From positions 1 through 53,280 of the forward strand of contig CANBZB010000002.1 in NCBI GenBank assembly GCA_947373745.1: a stretch of 53,280 nt of DNA. Direction: 5' to 3'. This DNA is from Burkholderiales bacterium. Lineage in GTDB: Bacteria; Pseudomonadota; Gammaproteobacteria; Burkholderiales; Burkholderiaceae_C. A model generated the notes under the pieces. That model was not told the DNA's origin and did no database searches. It was given only the letters and a program-made list of their open reading frames with translations. Below are positions 36,634-46,662 of the stretch, piece by piece (the first letter of the stretch is position 1; each line of letters starts with the position of its first letter). Position numbers and translations under genes: made by a program.

Positions 36634-37995
36634 TTAAAACTCAGAGTGGAACCTGAAAGCATACACGTTCACAGGGCCACGCGCAGAGTTGTAAGCTGGG
36701 TTGCTGATACGTTGGTAGTCAGCAGTAAGCCAAGTATTTTTGTAAATACCAAAACTGTAGAAACCTTCAAATATATTTTCTGGTTTGTAAGACAAAGAGC
36801 CATCACCGATGAAGAAGGAGATACCACCTGCTGCTAGATATTTGCGGCGGTCGTTAGAGAGTTGGTTTTGCATGAACGACAAGCCAAGGTTGTCTGCAGG
36901 CCTAGACCAAGCGCCCCCCTTAATCAACACACCGCCGGAAAAAGAATTGTCAACTTCGGTGAAGGCATAGGTCTCGGTGCGTCCATCGGTTTTCATCACC
37001 CGCATGAAAGCACCCACATTGCTAGAGATTTCTTGTTCAATGTTGAACCCTAAACCGTACTTGGTTTTGTCCCCATTGCGTACTTGCAAGATAGTTTCTT
37101 TGTCGGATGGGTTGTAGGTGTTTAGGTAAGTGAGAGCATCACTAAAACTTGCCATATTGGCCCGATCTCGCCATACAAGAACGCGCGCTTTACCGGGGCG
37201 ATTGGCTATGGTGTGCGCGCGTTCTACTTCAAACTGGTCGCCATAGTGCTTGGCAATTTGGTAGTCAACCGCTAAGCCATTGGGTTCTTTAGGGCCAGTC
37301 ATACGTCCCAGCTTAAACACCCAATCATCCAAATACCACTCCACTGCAAAACCCCATCCATAGCCACGCGCATCCGCTGCGTAGTCAAAGGATGAATAAG
37401 TCCAGTTACCCCAATTCATGAATTGTGTGCGCGGGTCTTTGGCGTACTTGTTATCGTCGAAGACATCTAAGGTGGAAAAATTACCTGCAGTCAAAACAAT
37501 TCGATTTTTATCGACAGTTCCCGCCATTTGGTTGAAGTCAGATTCAACCTGCTCTGAGCCACCACCTTTATTCCAAGTCTGGCGAAGAAATAATCTTTGT
37601 CGGTAAAGCTTGAGGTCAGTTCCAGCAGCTCGGGTAATTTCTCCGTTGGTAAATCCACCCAAGCCAACCAAATTATCAGAGAAAGGCACACCAGAAACCA
37701 CTTCAGGGTTGAAGTACAACTCGCCGTCTTGCCATACCCGCGCCCCCCAATGGGCCGTGGTGGAGAAGGTATACATCGACTCTGACTTCGATATCAGGCT
37801 GTTGTTGGGCGTGATGCCACCGTTGTTAAACGCTGGGTGTCTCTGCCAATTGAAAGTGGTTTGGTATTTTGCGGATGTATCTTCAAATTCATGGGTTTCG
37901 GCACGAGAGAGTGCAGATACACATACCAAAAATACAAATGAACTAGTAACTAAGGCGACCCTACTAAGCGAACACTGCTGTTTTTTTCTTATCAT
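36634..37995 (-). CDS. Carbohydrate-selective porin, OprB-like
   Basis: Signal peptide; 'YQTTFNWQRHPAFNNGG', beta-strand-rich, ends 'VNVYAFRFHSEF'. Confidence 0.75.
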   Translation of the reverse strand: MIRKKQQCSLSRVALVTSSFVFLVCVSALSRAETHEFEDTSAKYQTTFNWQRHPAFNNGGITPNNSLISKSESMYTFSTTAHWGARVWQDGELYFNPEVVSGVPFSDNLVGLGGFTNGEITRAAGTDLKLYRQRLFLRQTWNKGGGSEQVESDFNQMAGTVDKNRIVLTAGNFSTLDVFDDNKYAKDPRTQFMNWGNWTYSSFDYAADARGYGWGFAVEWYLDDWVFKLGRMTGPKEPNGLAVDYQIAKHYGDQFEVERAHTIANRPGKARVLVWRDRANMASFSDALTYLNTYNPSDKETILQVRNGDKTKYGLGFNIEQEISSNVGAFMRVMKTDGRTETYAFTEVDNSFSGGVLIKGGAWSRPADNLGLSFMQNQLSNDRRKYLAAGGISFFIGDGSLSYKPENIFEGFYSFGIYKNTWLTADYQRISNPAYNSARGPVNVYAFRFHSEF

Positions 37996-38116
37996 GTAGA
38001 AGTCGGGTAATGGTGTAAAGAAAGTACTAAGACACTTTATACAAAAAGTATGACAAGATGATTACTTGAAACCGATTTTCGCATGATCCCCCTCGAACAC
38101 ATTCAAAGGCCAAGCC

Positions 38117-39178
38117 ATGACCGCCACCCTTCGCGTTAGTCAAAATAGACTTGAAAAATTTATTTACGAAGCTTTTCTCAAAACTGGACTGCCTGAATCT
38201 GATGCACGAACCATGGGTGCGTTGATGGCCGAGGCCGATTTGCAAGGCTCCGACGGACACGGTGTGATTCGCATGGTGCCCTACATCACCCGATTCAAAG
38301 GTGGCGGCGTCAACCTAACGCCCAATATCCGCGTGGTCAAAGAAAAAGCTGCCATGGCTTTGATCGATGGTGATAACGGTATGGGCCATTTAGTGATGAA
38401 GCAAGCTACCGAGTTGGCCATTAAAAAAGCCAAGACGGCTGGGGTTGCATGGGTAGGTTCTGTGCACTCCAACCACGCAGGGCCAGCTTCTTTATATGCC
38501 CGTATGCCTTTGGCGCACGACATGATTGGTTTGTATTTCGCCGTTGGAAACGCAAACCACCTTCCACCTTGGGGAGGATTGAGCATGTTGCTGTCGACCA
38601 ACCCCATCGCTTGTGCGATTCCTGCGATGCACGAAGCACCGGTCATTTTGGATATGGCCACCACCGTGACTTCGTATGGCAAAGTAAAAGCCAAACGCCA
38701 ACGCGGCGAGATGATGCCAGAAGGCTGGATGATCAACAGAGACGGAACACCACTACTGGACCCCCAACATGCAGATGATGGGTTGTTATTACCAATTGGC
38801 GGCTACAAAGGCTATGGTTTGGCACTCATTATTGGCATGCTGGCCGGTACGCTTAACGGAGCAGCTTTAGGCAAAGACGTAGTCGACTTCAACCATGACG
38901 CCAGCACACCTACCAACACTGGTCAAGCCATCATGGTGATTGACCCAGATGCATTTGGTGAGGTGAAGGAATTTAAAGAACGCATGGATTCAGTTATTCA
39001 AGAAATGCGCAACAGTGAGCGCATAAAAGGCGTGGACCGTATTTGGCTACCCGGCGAGCAATCGCATCAAAAAAGGATTGACTATGCGCGCGATGGCATA
39101 CCTATTCCTGATGCATTGGCTAAACAGCTACATGGATTAGCCACCGAGTTAGGCATTGCCCCCCTTGTAGCGAATTGA
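38117..39178 (+). CDS. Ldh-family (malate/L-lactate/ureidoglycolate) dehydrogenase
   Basis: 'DLQGSDGHGVIRMVPYI', 'GGLSMLLSTNPIACAIP', 'LPIGGYKGYGLALIIGMLAGTLNGAAL'. Confidence 0.92.
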   Translation: MTATLRVSQNRLEKFIYEAFLKTGLPESDARTMGALMAEADLQGSDGHGVIRMVPYITRFKGGGVNLTPNIRVVKEKAAMALIDGDNGMGHLVMKQATELAIKKAKTAGVAWVGSVHSNHAGPASLYARMPLAHDMIGLYFAVGNANHLPPWGGLSMLLSTNPIACAIPAMHEAPVILDMATTVTSYGKVKAKRQRGEMMPEGWMINRDGTPLLDPQHADDGLLLPIGGYKGYGLALIIGMLAGTLNGAALGKDVVDFNHDASTPTNTGQAIMVIDPDAFGEVKEFKERMDSVIQEMRNSERIKGVDRIWLPGEQSHQKRIDYARDGIPIPDALAKQLHGLATELGIAPLVAN

Positions 39179-39180
39179 AT

Positions 39181-40158
39181 ATGAAACACACCCAACTTCT
39201 CATTAGTCTTGTAGTTGCACTAGGCATCACGTTCACCTCTGTGGCGCAAGCGCAATCGGCCTACCCCAATAAACCTATTCGCATGATCCTGCCTTTGGCA
39301 GTTGGAAGTGCTGTGGATGTAGCAGCAAGGTTGCTTGCGCAAAAAATGTCTGTCAATATGGGCCAATCCATCGTGATTGAAAACATCACGGGAGCGGCGG
39401 GAATCATCGGCGCGGATAAATTAGCTAAAGCCGCCCCCGATGGCTACACCATTGGGGGCTTCAACGACAGCGTGGTCACCATGGTGCCAAATCTCAACCC
39501 CAACACGCCCTACAACCCGCTCAAAGACTTTAGCTTTGTTTCCTTGGTAGCGACTGTTGAGTTTTGTTTGGCAGTGCCACCTGATTCGCCATACAAAACC
39601 ACAGCCGATTTAATTGCCGCTGCAAAAAAAGCCCCAGACAGCATTGCATTTGCATCTGGTGGTAACGGCAGTCCCCAACATATTGGTTTTGCAATGTTCA
39701 ATTCGCAAACCAATACGGTGATGAAACATATTCCCTACAAAGGGGCCAGCCAAGCTGCACAAGATGTTGCCTCTGGACAGGTGCCTGTGACCATGCAAGG
39801 TATTGCCACCGTGGCGGGTTTGGTCAAAGGCGGAAAGCTTCGCATCATGGGCGTTTCTATGAAACAAAGGCATCCGCAATTTCCCGATGTCCCGACTATT
39901 TCTGAATCGGGGGCGCCTGGATTTGAATTTAGCACTTGGTTTTTGGTAACCGCTCCTCCCGGAACGCCCAAGGAAATTGTGACGCGTTTAAACCGTGAAA
40001 TCGTCAAAGCCTTGGCAGATCCCGAGTTGCGCGAACGCTATGAAACACTGGGATTGGCGCCTTTAGGCACTTCATCAGAAGAATTGGCAACTCGCACCCA
40101 GCAACAATTTGCGAAGTACGCCAAAGTCATCAAAGACAACCAAATCAAGCCGGATTGA
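39181..40158 (+). CDS. Bug-family solute-binding protein
   Basis: 'YPNKPIRMILPLAVGSAVDVAARLLAQKMSVNMGQSIVIENITGAAGIIGADKLAKAAPDGYTI'. Confidence 0.92.
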   Translation: MKHTQLLISLVVALGITFTSVAQAQSAYPNKPIRMILPLAVGSAVDVAARLLAQKMSVNMGQSIVIENITGAAGIIGADKLAKAAPDGYTIGGFNDSVVTMVPNLNPNTPYNPLKDFSFVSLVATVEFCLAVPPDSPYKTTADLIAAAKKAPDSIAFASGGNGSPQHIGFAMFNSQTNTVMKHIPYKGASQAAQDVASGQVPVTMQGIATVAGLVKGGKLRIMGVSMKQRHPQFPDVPTISESGAPGFEFSTWFLVTAPPGTPKEIVTRLNREIVKALADPELRERYETLGLAPLGTSSEELATRTQQQFAKYAKVIKDNQIKPD

Positions 40159-40344
40159 TACCCATCTCGCTTTGCACGATGCATACCCTACTTTCAATAG
40201 GGTTGGGCATGGCATTTCTAACAACACCTGTTGTAATTCCCTGCTGAGACCCCATTTGGGTTACTTAGATTGGCTAGTGGTTAAGGTTAATTCCAATACC
40301 TAAAGCTAGTTAATTAAATCAAGACCGCACAAGGACTTATCAAC

Positions 40345-41211
40345 ATGATGCTCTCACGTCTGACCAGCAAACTATTCATTGCCTGGATAATGGTTTTCAC
40401 CGCCTGCATGGCTTTAGCCTTGCCATCCCCAAAAGATATTGAGACAGAAATGCAAGCGGGCAATCTTGCCAAAGCGGAAAGCATGCTCAGGGAAGTCATT
40501 GCAGAAAAACCGCAAAGTGCCAAAGCGCATTACGAATTGGGGCAAGTTTTAGCGCGACAAGAACACTACGCTCAGGCGCACCAAGAATTGCTCAAAGCAA
40601 AAGAAATCGATCCGACGCTTAAATTTGCTAGTAGCCCTGAAAAATTCAACACGGTGTTTGACAAAGTTAGTCAATTGCAGCGCGGAACACCCACGGCACA
40701 AAACCATACAGCAACAGCGCAAACTCCATCGAATCCATCAACCCCAAGCACAGGTATCAATTTGAACTATCTGTGGATTGGCATTGCAGGTCTGGTGGCA
40801 TTGGCATTGATCATTCGCATCGCACGACCAGCTCCACCAGCAAGCACAAACTACGCACCAGCCTATCCACCCACCACCCCCGATGGAACCGCAGTGGCAC
40901 AAAGAGGCTTTGGTCAACAGTACGCTCCCGGAGCTCCACCTGCCTATGGACCAGCACCTACAGGTGGTGTTGGCTCTGGAATAGGCGGTGCTGTCATTGG
41001 TGGACTTGCTGGCGTCGCCGCTGGATATGCCCTATCTAAAGCGATGGAAGGTGACCATACCGGTGGAAACAACGCCAATGCTCCGGCACAAAGCGGAGGT
41101 TATGTGCCTTTTGACAGCCCAGCGACACCTGATCTTGGTAGCTTTGACTCAGGTAGCGGTGGCGACTCGTGGGACGACGGTGGTTCTTCAGGTGGCGACG
41201 ACAGCTGGTAA
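40345..41211 (+). CDS. TPR-containing membrane protein with Gly-rich segment and acidic Gly/Ser/Trp tail
   Basis: Signal peptide; TPR 'AKAHYELGQVLARQEHYAQAHQELLKAKEIDP'; TM 'YLWIGIAGLVALALIIRI'; glycine-zipper 'GSGIGGAVIGGLAGVAAGYAL'; C-terminus 'GGDSWDDGGSSGGDDSW'. Confidence 0.75.
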   Translation: MMLSRLTSKLFIAWIMVFTACMALALPSPKDIETEMQAGNLAKAESMLREVIAEKPQSAKAHYELGQVLARQEHYAQAHQELLKAKEIDPTLKFASSPEKFNTVFDKVSQLQRGTPTAQNHTATAQTPSNPSTPSTGINLNYLWIGIAGLVALALIIRIARPAPPASTNYAPAYPPTTPDGTAVAQRGFGQQYAPGAPPAYGPAPTGGVGSGIGGAVIGGLAGVAAGYALSKAMEGDHTGGNNANAPAQSGGYVPFDSPATPDLGSFDSGSGGDSWDDGGSSGGDDSW

Positions 41212-41230
41212 TCCACTGCCGCTTGACCCT

Positions 41231-42433
41231 TTAAGAATTTTTACGAATAAATTCGGCCACACGCGCAATACCTGCGGTGATAGCCTCGTCGGAAGCTGCA
41301 TAGCTAAAGCGGATGTGTTGTCCCTCATTAGGTACACGTGGTCCAAAGTGGATGTCCGCCAACACTGCGACGCCCGCTTCATTGAGCAGGCGCTTGCGAA
41401 ACTCTTCTGAATTTGCGCAACCCGTCATCTTGCAAGCCTCCGTCACATTGGGCCATGCATAAAACGCACCGCCAGGTGATTTGCAAGAAATACCGGGTAC
41501 TTTATTGAGCAAGCCCACGATCAAGTCACGACGTTTATGGAATATGTCGTGCATGCGCTGGGCATCGGTCTGAGGACCATTCAATGCTTCTACGCCCGCC
41601 CATTGGGTGATGTGCGACGCACATGATTCGGTATTGGTGATCCAGTTCGTAAAAAACGGAGCTAGTTTTTTATTAGCAGCAAAGCCTAAGCGCCAACCGG
41701 TCATCGCCCAAGTTTTAGAGCAACCATCAGAGATGATGGTGCGCTCTTGCATGCCGGGTAAAGATGCAATGGATTCAAATGCACCGTCGTACACCAATTG
41801 CCCATATATTTCATCTGCGAATATCCAAATTTGTGGATGCTTGCGCAAGATCTCTGCAATGGCCTCTAAATCTTTGCGCGGGATGATGCCACCCGTTGGG
41901 TTATGAGGTGAGTTCAAGATCAACAGCTTGGTGCGTGGTGTGATTTTGTCGGCCAGTTCTTGCGGATCAAATCCAAAATTGCGGTCTTCGCGCAAGAAGA
42001 TCGGTACCCCCACTGCCCCATTGGCTTTGATTTGGGACTCGTAAATAGGAAAGCCCGGAACGGGGTAAATCACTTCATCGCCTGCACCATAGTCCGTGAC
42101 AGACAAAATGGAGTATCCAATAAAGGGTTTGGCGCCCGCAGCGACCACGACATCATTGGCGTCCACGTGGATGCCTGTACGCGTGCGATTCAAATAGTCT
42201 GCCGCTGCTTGTCGTAATTCTGGAATGCCAGCAGACGCCGTGTATCCATGCTTTCCTTCACGGATTGCTTTGACACCTGCATCTTGGATATTCGCTGGCG
42301 TGGGGAAGTCTGGCTGACCAATACAAAAAGAAATGATGTCGCGACCTTCGCGGATCAGTTGATTGACCTCAGCCAATACGACGAAAGCGTTCTCTGTACC
42401 TAAGCCTTGTGCACGTTGACTGATGGCAACCAT
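41231..42433 (-). CDS. PLP-dependent aminotransferase (class I/II)
   Basis: 'LNSPHNPTGGIIPRKDLEAIAEI', 'FADEIYGQLVYDG', 'IISDGCSKTWAMTGWRLGF'. Confidence 0.93.
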   Translation of the reverse strand: MVAISQRAQGLGTENAFVVLAEVNQLIREGRDIISFCIGQPDFPTPANIQDAGVKAIREGKHGYTASAGIPELRQAAADYLNRTRTGIHVDANDVVVAAGAKPFIGYSILSVTDYGAGDEVIYPVPGFPIYESQIKANGAVGVPIFLREDRNFGFDPQELADKITPRTKLLILNSPHNPTGGIIPRKDLEAIAEILRKHPQIWIFADEIYGQLVYDGAFESIASLPGMQERTIISDGCSKTWAMTGWRLGFAANKKLAPFFTNWITNTESCASHITQWAGVEALNGPQTDAQRMHDIFHKRRDLIVGLLNKVPGISCKSPGGAFYAWPNVTEACKMTGCANSEEFRKRLLNEAGVAVLADIHFGPRVPNEGQHIRFSYAASDEAITAGIARVAEFIRKNS

Positions 42434-42477
42434 GTTGTGTCTCCTATTTTTATAAATTATGAAATGTTGATAGATAG

Positions 42478-43104
42478 TTAGTCAGCGTCAAGCCAATCGC
42501 ATATGGGTTTCCATTGCTCAAGGTCACGCTGGACTTTCGAGGGCGTTATGTCGAACATGGACAAACCATGGGCTGCCATGTGGACGTAATACTGGGTATC
42601 GCGCAAATAGGTTAAAACTGGAACGTGCAAGGTATCCATGAATTTTTTAAGATTTGCTGCAGCAACTGTACGGGCATCGACACGGTTACCGATTACGGCC
42701 ACTTGTGAAGTGTGCGCGCGTTTGAGTTGTAGCAACTTAACGATAAAGGCGTTGGTAGCTTGCATGTCAAACATGCTCGGCATGATAGGGACGATGATTT
42801 TGTCAGCCCTACCAATGACCTCTTGCATGCGCCAACCACTTAGGCCTCCAGGCGTATCGATAACTACATGGGTGGTGTCTTTGTAAGGTTTGGCGGTATA
42901 AATTAAATCCGCTTCGTATTCCCACGTGGAGATTTTTGGTAGCACCTCAGGGCGTTGCGACACCCAAAACTTAGAGGACCGTTGCACGTCGGCGTCGCCG
43001 AGCATCACTTGATGCCCAGAATTCGCTAAATATCCTGCAATATTGGTAGATAAAGTAGATTTACCTGAGCCCCCTTTGGGGTTAGCAATCACAACAACTT
43101 TCAT
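42478..43104 (-). CDS. ParA/MinD-like P-loop ATPase
   Basis: 'MKVVVIANPKGGSGKSTLSTNIAGYLANSGHQVMLGDADVQRSS' deviant Walker A; 'HVVIDTPGG'. Start at 43104 within ORF 42478..43383. Confidence 0.9.
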   Translation of the reverse strand: MKVVVIANPKGGSGKSTLSTNIAGYLANSGHQVMLGDADVQRSSKFWVSQRPEVLPKISTWEYEADLIYTAKPYKDTTHVVIDTPGGLSGWRMQEVIGRADKIIVPIMPSMFDMQATNAFIVKLLQLKRAHTSQVAVIGNRVDARTVAAANLKKFMDTLHVPVLTYLRDTQYYVHMAAHGLSMFDITPSKVQRDLEQWKPICDWLDAD

Positions 43105-43997
43105 ACCTCGGATGATACCTTGGTACGCATTTCCTGCCATAGTAAAAACATGCCGCTGGCAACAACAATCACAGCGCCCACAGCAACGGCATGGTCTGGT
43201 ATTTGTCCAAACACCAACCACCCACCAACCGTCATATACAAAATTTGTTGGTACAAAAATGGTCCTAAAAATGCTGCAGAAGCATACCGGTGCGCAGTGG
43301 CAACGCATACATGCCCCAGCCCGCCGCACAATCCAGTGAGCAAAATAACGCCCCAAGTCAATAGGTCTGCTGGCATTTGCCACTGCATGAACGCGACGGG
43401 AGCCAAGACAACGGTCGAGACGATGGCGGACATCAATTGGGTAGCCACTGGATTTTCACTTGCAGCCAAGCGCCGAGTCAGCATATTGAATCCGGCGTAC
43501 AACAATGCGTTGAGCACACTCAAAATAATGGCGGGATGAAACGCATGGCTGCCAGGCCGAATAATCACCAAGACTCCAGCAAAGCCCACCCAGATGGCGA
43601 TCCAACTCGCTGTATTTAATTTTTCTTTCAACCACCAAGAAGATAAAACTGCAATAAGAATGGGAACGGAGAACTGAATGGCCCCCGTTTCAGCCAGTTG
43701 TAAATACTGCAAGGCTATGAAATTGAGCGCAGTCATGACCACCAACATCAGTCCACGCACTAACTGCAACTTGATATGGGCCAACCGCAAGATATTCCAA
43801 CCCATCTTGGGCGCAAATATCAGGGACGTAATCACAACATGGGTGAAAAATCGCATCCATACCACTTGCAACACTGGCAAGGACAATACCAACCACTTGG
43901 CGCTGGTATCCAAGCTGGCAAACATCAAGGTAGTGAGTGTGACGAGTGCAATACCGATTTTTCGGTTTTTAGAACTGTCGCTAAGGAGTTGCGTCAT
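43101..43997 (-). CDS. DMT superfamily (EamA) transporter
   Basis: Ten-TM pattern with EamA repeats: 'SLDTSAKWLVLSLPVLQVVWMRFF', 'IAIWVGFAGVLVIIRPGS'. Confidence 0.9.
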   Translation of the reverse strand: MTQLLSDSSKNRKIGIALVTLTTLMFASLDTSAKWLVLSLPVLQVVWMRFFTHVVITSLIFAPKMGWNILRLAHIKLQLVRGLMLVVMTALNFIALQYLQLAETGAIQFSVPILIAVLSSWWLKEKLNTASWIAIWVGFAGVLVIIRPGSHAFHPAIILSVLNALLYAGFNMLTRRLAASENPVATQLMSAIVSTVVLAPVAFMQWQMPADLLTWGVILLTGLCGGLGHVCVATAHRYASAAFLGPFLYQQILYMTVGGWLVFGQIPDHAVAVGAVIVVASGMFLLWQEMRTKVSSEV

Positions 43998-44028
43998 GAA
44001 TCAAAAAGTAAGCGACTAAACCTAACTA

Positions 44029-44079
44029 TACCCCCATGTTACGAACCATATAGTTGCATTTGTGACGCACATGGGGGTA
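44029..44079. repeat. Perfect 11-bp inverted repeat (TACCCCCATGT ... ACATGGGGGTA), 29-nt spacer
   Basis: Arms 44029-44039 and 44069-44079 in the divergent intergenic region. Confidence 0.8.
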
Positions 44080-44150
44080 AAACATAGTATTGATATGACC
44101 ATTAGCGTGTCATACTGCGAGTTGAAATATCAGTAGCAGGAAATCTATAC

Positions 44151-45224
44151 ATGGCTAGCGTCACGATTGCATCGGTTAAAAAGAATTTTGGTGAAGTCCC
44201 CATTCTTCACGGCGTAGACATTGATATCCAAGACGGATCCTTCACAGTTTTGGTGGGGCCCTCCGGCTGCGGAAAATCCACACTTTTGCGCATGATCGCT
44301 GGCTTAGAACAAATTAGCGCAGGTGAAATTCGAATTGGCGATAAACGCGTCAACGATTTACCTCCCAAAGAGCGCGATATCGCCATGGTTTTCCAAAACT
44401 ATGCCTTGTATCCGCACATGACGGTACGCGAGAACATGGCGTTCTCTTTAGAACTTGCCAAAGAAAGCAAAAGCGATATTGACGCAAAAGTGAACCGTGC
44501 TGCCGAAATTTTGGCGCTGGGTCCGCTACTTGAACGTTATCCAAGGCAACTGTCTGGCGGACAACGCCAACGCGTTGCCATGGGACGTGCGATTGTGCGT
44601 AATCCTCAGGTCTTCTTGTTTGACGAACCTCTTTCCAATCTCGACGCGAAATTGCGTGTGGCGATGCGCAGCGAGATCAAAGAACTGCACCAACGGCTAA
44701 AAACCACTTCTATTTATGTCACCCACGACCAAATCGAAGCGATGACCATGGGCGACAAAATTGTGGTGATGCGTGATGGGCGGATTGAGCAAACGGGATC
44801 TCCGCTAGATTTGTATGACATGCCCGCCAACCAATTTGTTGCTGGATTCATTGGCTCTCCCGCCATGAACTTCTTGCCTTGTACGGTGCGACGCAGTGGC
44901 GGTACTTCACGCATCGAGTTGTCAGATGGAACGCTTCTGGATGCACCACTGGGCTCAGGTGGAGTTGACGGCCAGACCGCAGTCTTTGGTACGCGTCCTG
45001 AACACTTAACACTCGCAAACTCCGGCGGCATTTCTGCGCGAGTCGTAGTCATGGAACCTACCGGTATGGACACCTTTGTGGCGTGCCGTCATGGCGAAAC
45101 AGAGTTGTCGGCAGTATTCAGGGAACGCCATGATTTTGCTGTCGACAGCACGATTCATTTAATACCCGACCTCACGCGTGCCCATTTATTTGATGCGCAA
45201 ACCGGTGTTCGACTCGCCGCCTAA
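44151..45224 (+). CDS. Carbohydrate ABC transporter ATP-binding protein, UgpC/MalK-type
   Basis: 'GPSGCGKSTLLRMIAGLEQISAGEIRIGDKRVNDLPPKERDIAMVFQNYALYPHMTV', 'LSGGQRQRVAMGRAIVRNPQVFLFDEPLSNLDAKLR'. Confidence 0.95.
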   Translation: MASVTIASVKKNFGEVPILHGVDIDIQDGSFTVLVGPSGCGKSTLLRMIAGLEQISAGEIRIGDKRVNDLPPKERDIAMVFQNYALYPHMTVRENMAFSLELAKESKSDIDAKVNRAAEILALGPLLERYPRQLSGGQRQRVAMGRAIVRNPQVFLFDEPLSNLDAKLRVAMRSEIKELHQRLKTTSIYVTHDQIEAMTMGDKIVVMRDGRIEQTGSPLDLYDMPANQFVAGFIGSPAMNFLPCTVRRSGGTSRIELSDGTLLDAPLGSGGVDGQTAVFGTRPEHLTLANSGGISARVVVMEPTGMDTFVACRHGETELSAVFRERHDFAVDSTIHLIPDLTRAHLFDAQTGVRLAA

Positions 45225-45304
45225 AGCGCGCCCACTAGATTAGATTCGTACATATTCATTTTCCCGTTGTCAGTCCGTTTTAATTCATCCAAAGGAGACT
45301 ATTT

Positions 45305-46636
45305 ATGACTAAATTCAATCGACGGAATTTTCTAGGGAGCACTGCTACGGTTGCAGCGGCCTCTTCCACACTAGGCGCAGGTGCTTTAAGTTTTGCACCC
45401 GCGGCACAAGCCCAGACTATGAGCTTCAAGCCTGAGAAAGGCGCTAAATTGCGCGTTTTGCGCTGGAGCCGTTTTGTGCAAGGCGACATCGATGCCTACA
45501 TGGCGAACGTGAAGAAATTCACAGATGCCACGGGTGTTGAAGTGCGTGTAGACAACGAAGGCTGGGAAGACGTACGACCCAAAGCTGCGGTAGCCGCCAA
45601 CACGGGTGCGGGTCCTGACATTATTTTGTCTACCAACGACGATGCCAACCTCTACCCTGAAAAACTCCTTGATGTCACAGACCTATGCGAGTATTTAGGT
45701 AAAAAATACGGTGGCTTTTATCCAGCTGCACAAACTTACCTCAAGCCCGATGGTAAAAAATGGATCGGCGTTCCTTTAGGCGCTGCAGGCGCGATGATGG
45801 TCTATCGCCAAAGCATGCTCAAAGCCGCTGGTTTTGATAGCTTCCCTAAAGACACAGATGGCTTCTTGCGCATGTGTAAGGCCCTCAAAGAAAAAGGCAC
45901 ACCTGTCGGCTTTGCACTTGGCAATGCTACTGGTGATGGCTTGTGGTGTAACTGGCTACTATGGGCATTTGGTGGCAAGTTAGTCGACAAAGACAACAAG
46001 GTGGTGATTGACAGTCCTGAGACGATCAAAGCTTTGGAATACGCCAAAGAGTTGTATGCAACCTTCATCCCCGGCACTTTGTCTTGGCTCGACCCCAATA
46101 ACAACAAGGCGTTCTTGGATGGACAAATCAGCGTGACCAACAACGGTATCTCGATTTACTACGCCACCAAAAATTCACCTGACCCGAAAGTACGTGAACT
46201 CAATCCTGACGTCTACCACGCCAACTATCCAATCGGCCCTGTCGGTGTAGCAACAGAATCGCATCTATTCTTCAATCAAATGATCATGAAGTACACCAAG
46301 TACCCACAAGCTGCCAAAGAGTTCTTGCGCTTCATGATGGAGAAAGAGCAGTTCGATCCATGGTTGACTGGTGCTGGCGGCTATATCGCTCAGCCTTTGG
46401 CCGCGTATGAGAAAACTTCGATCTGGACGTCTGATCCCAAGCACACGCCTTACCGCGATTGCGTCAAGAACATGCGACCAGCGGGTTATGCCGGCAAACT
46501 GGGCTATGCCTCCGCTGGTGCGGGCGCTGACTTTATCGTCGTCAACATGGTGGCTGAAGCTGCCAGCGGTTCGAAGACACCCAAAGAAGCCGCAGAACGC
46601 GCCCAAAAGCGTGCTGAGCGTTACTACAAAGTCTAA
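45305..46636 (+). CDS. Extracellular solute-binding protein with Tat-like signal
   Basis: 'FNRRNFLGSTATVAAASST' twin-Arg; 'VRVDNEGWEDVRPKAAVAANTGAGPDIILSTNDDANLYPEKLLDVTDLCEYL'. Confidence 0.92.
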   Translation: MTKFNRRNFLGSTATVAAASSTLGAGALSFAPAAQAQTMSFKPEKGAKLRVLRWSRFVQGDIDAYMANVKKFTDATGVEVRVDNEGWEDVRPKAAVAANTGAGPDIILSTNDDANLYPEKLLDVTDLCEYLGKKYGGFYPAAQTYLKPDGKKWIGVPLGAAGAMMVYRQSMLKAAGFDSFPKDTDGFLRMCKALKEKGTPVGFALGNATGDGLWCNWLLWAFGGKLVDKDNKVVIDSPETIKALEYAKELYATFIPGTLSWLDPNNNKAFLDGQISVTNNGISIYYATKNSPDPKVRELNPDVYHANYPIGPVGVATESHLFFNQMIMKYTKYPQAAKEFLRFMMEKEQFDPWLTGAGGYIAQPLAAYEKTSIWTSDPKHTPYRDCVKNMRPAGYAGKLGYASAGAGADFIVVNMVAEAASGSKTPKEAAERAQKRAERYYKV

Positions 46637-46662
46637 AGACGATTTCTATAACCACTGCCCCT

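Noticed and set aside
40185-40206. Hairpin ACCCTA-loop-TAGGGT downstream of the Bug gene as a terminator
   Set aside because: Only 6-bp stem and no T-tract; insufficient support.
42478-43383. 301-aa form of the ParA-like protein
   Set aside because: The first 93 residues are a Cys-rich translation across the EamA gene; MKVVVIANPKGG at 43104 is the natural start.
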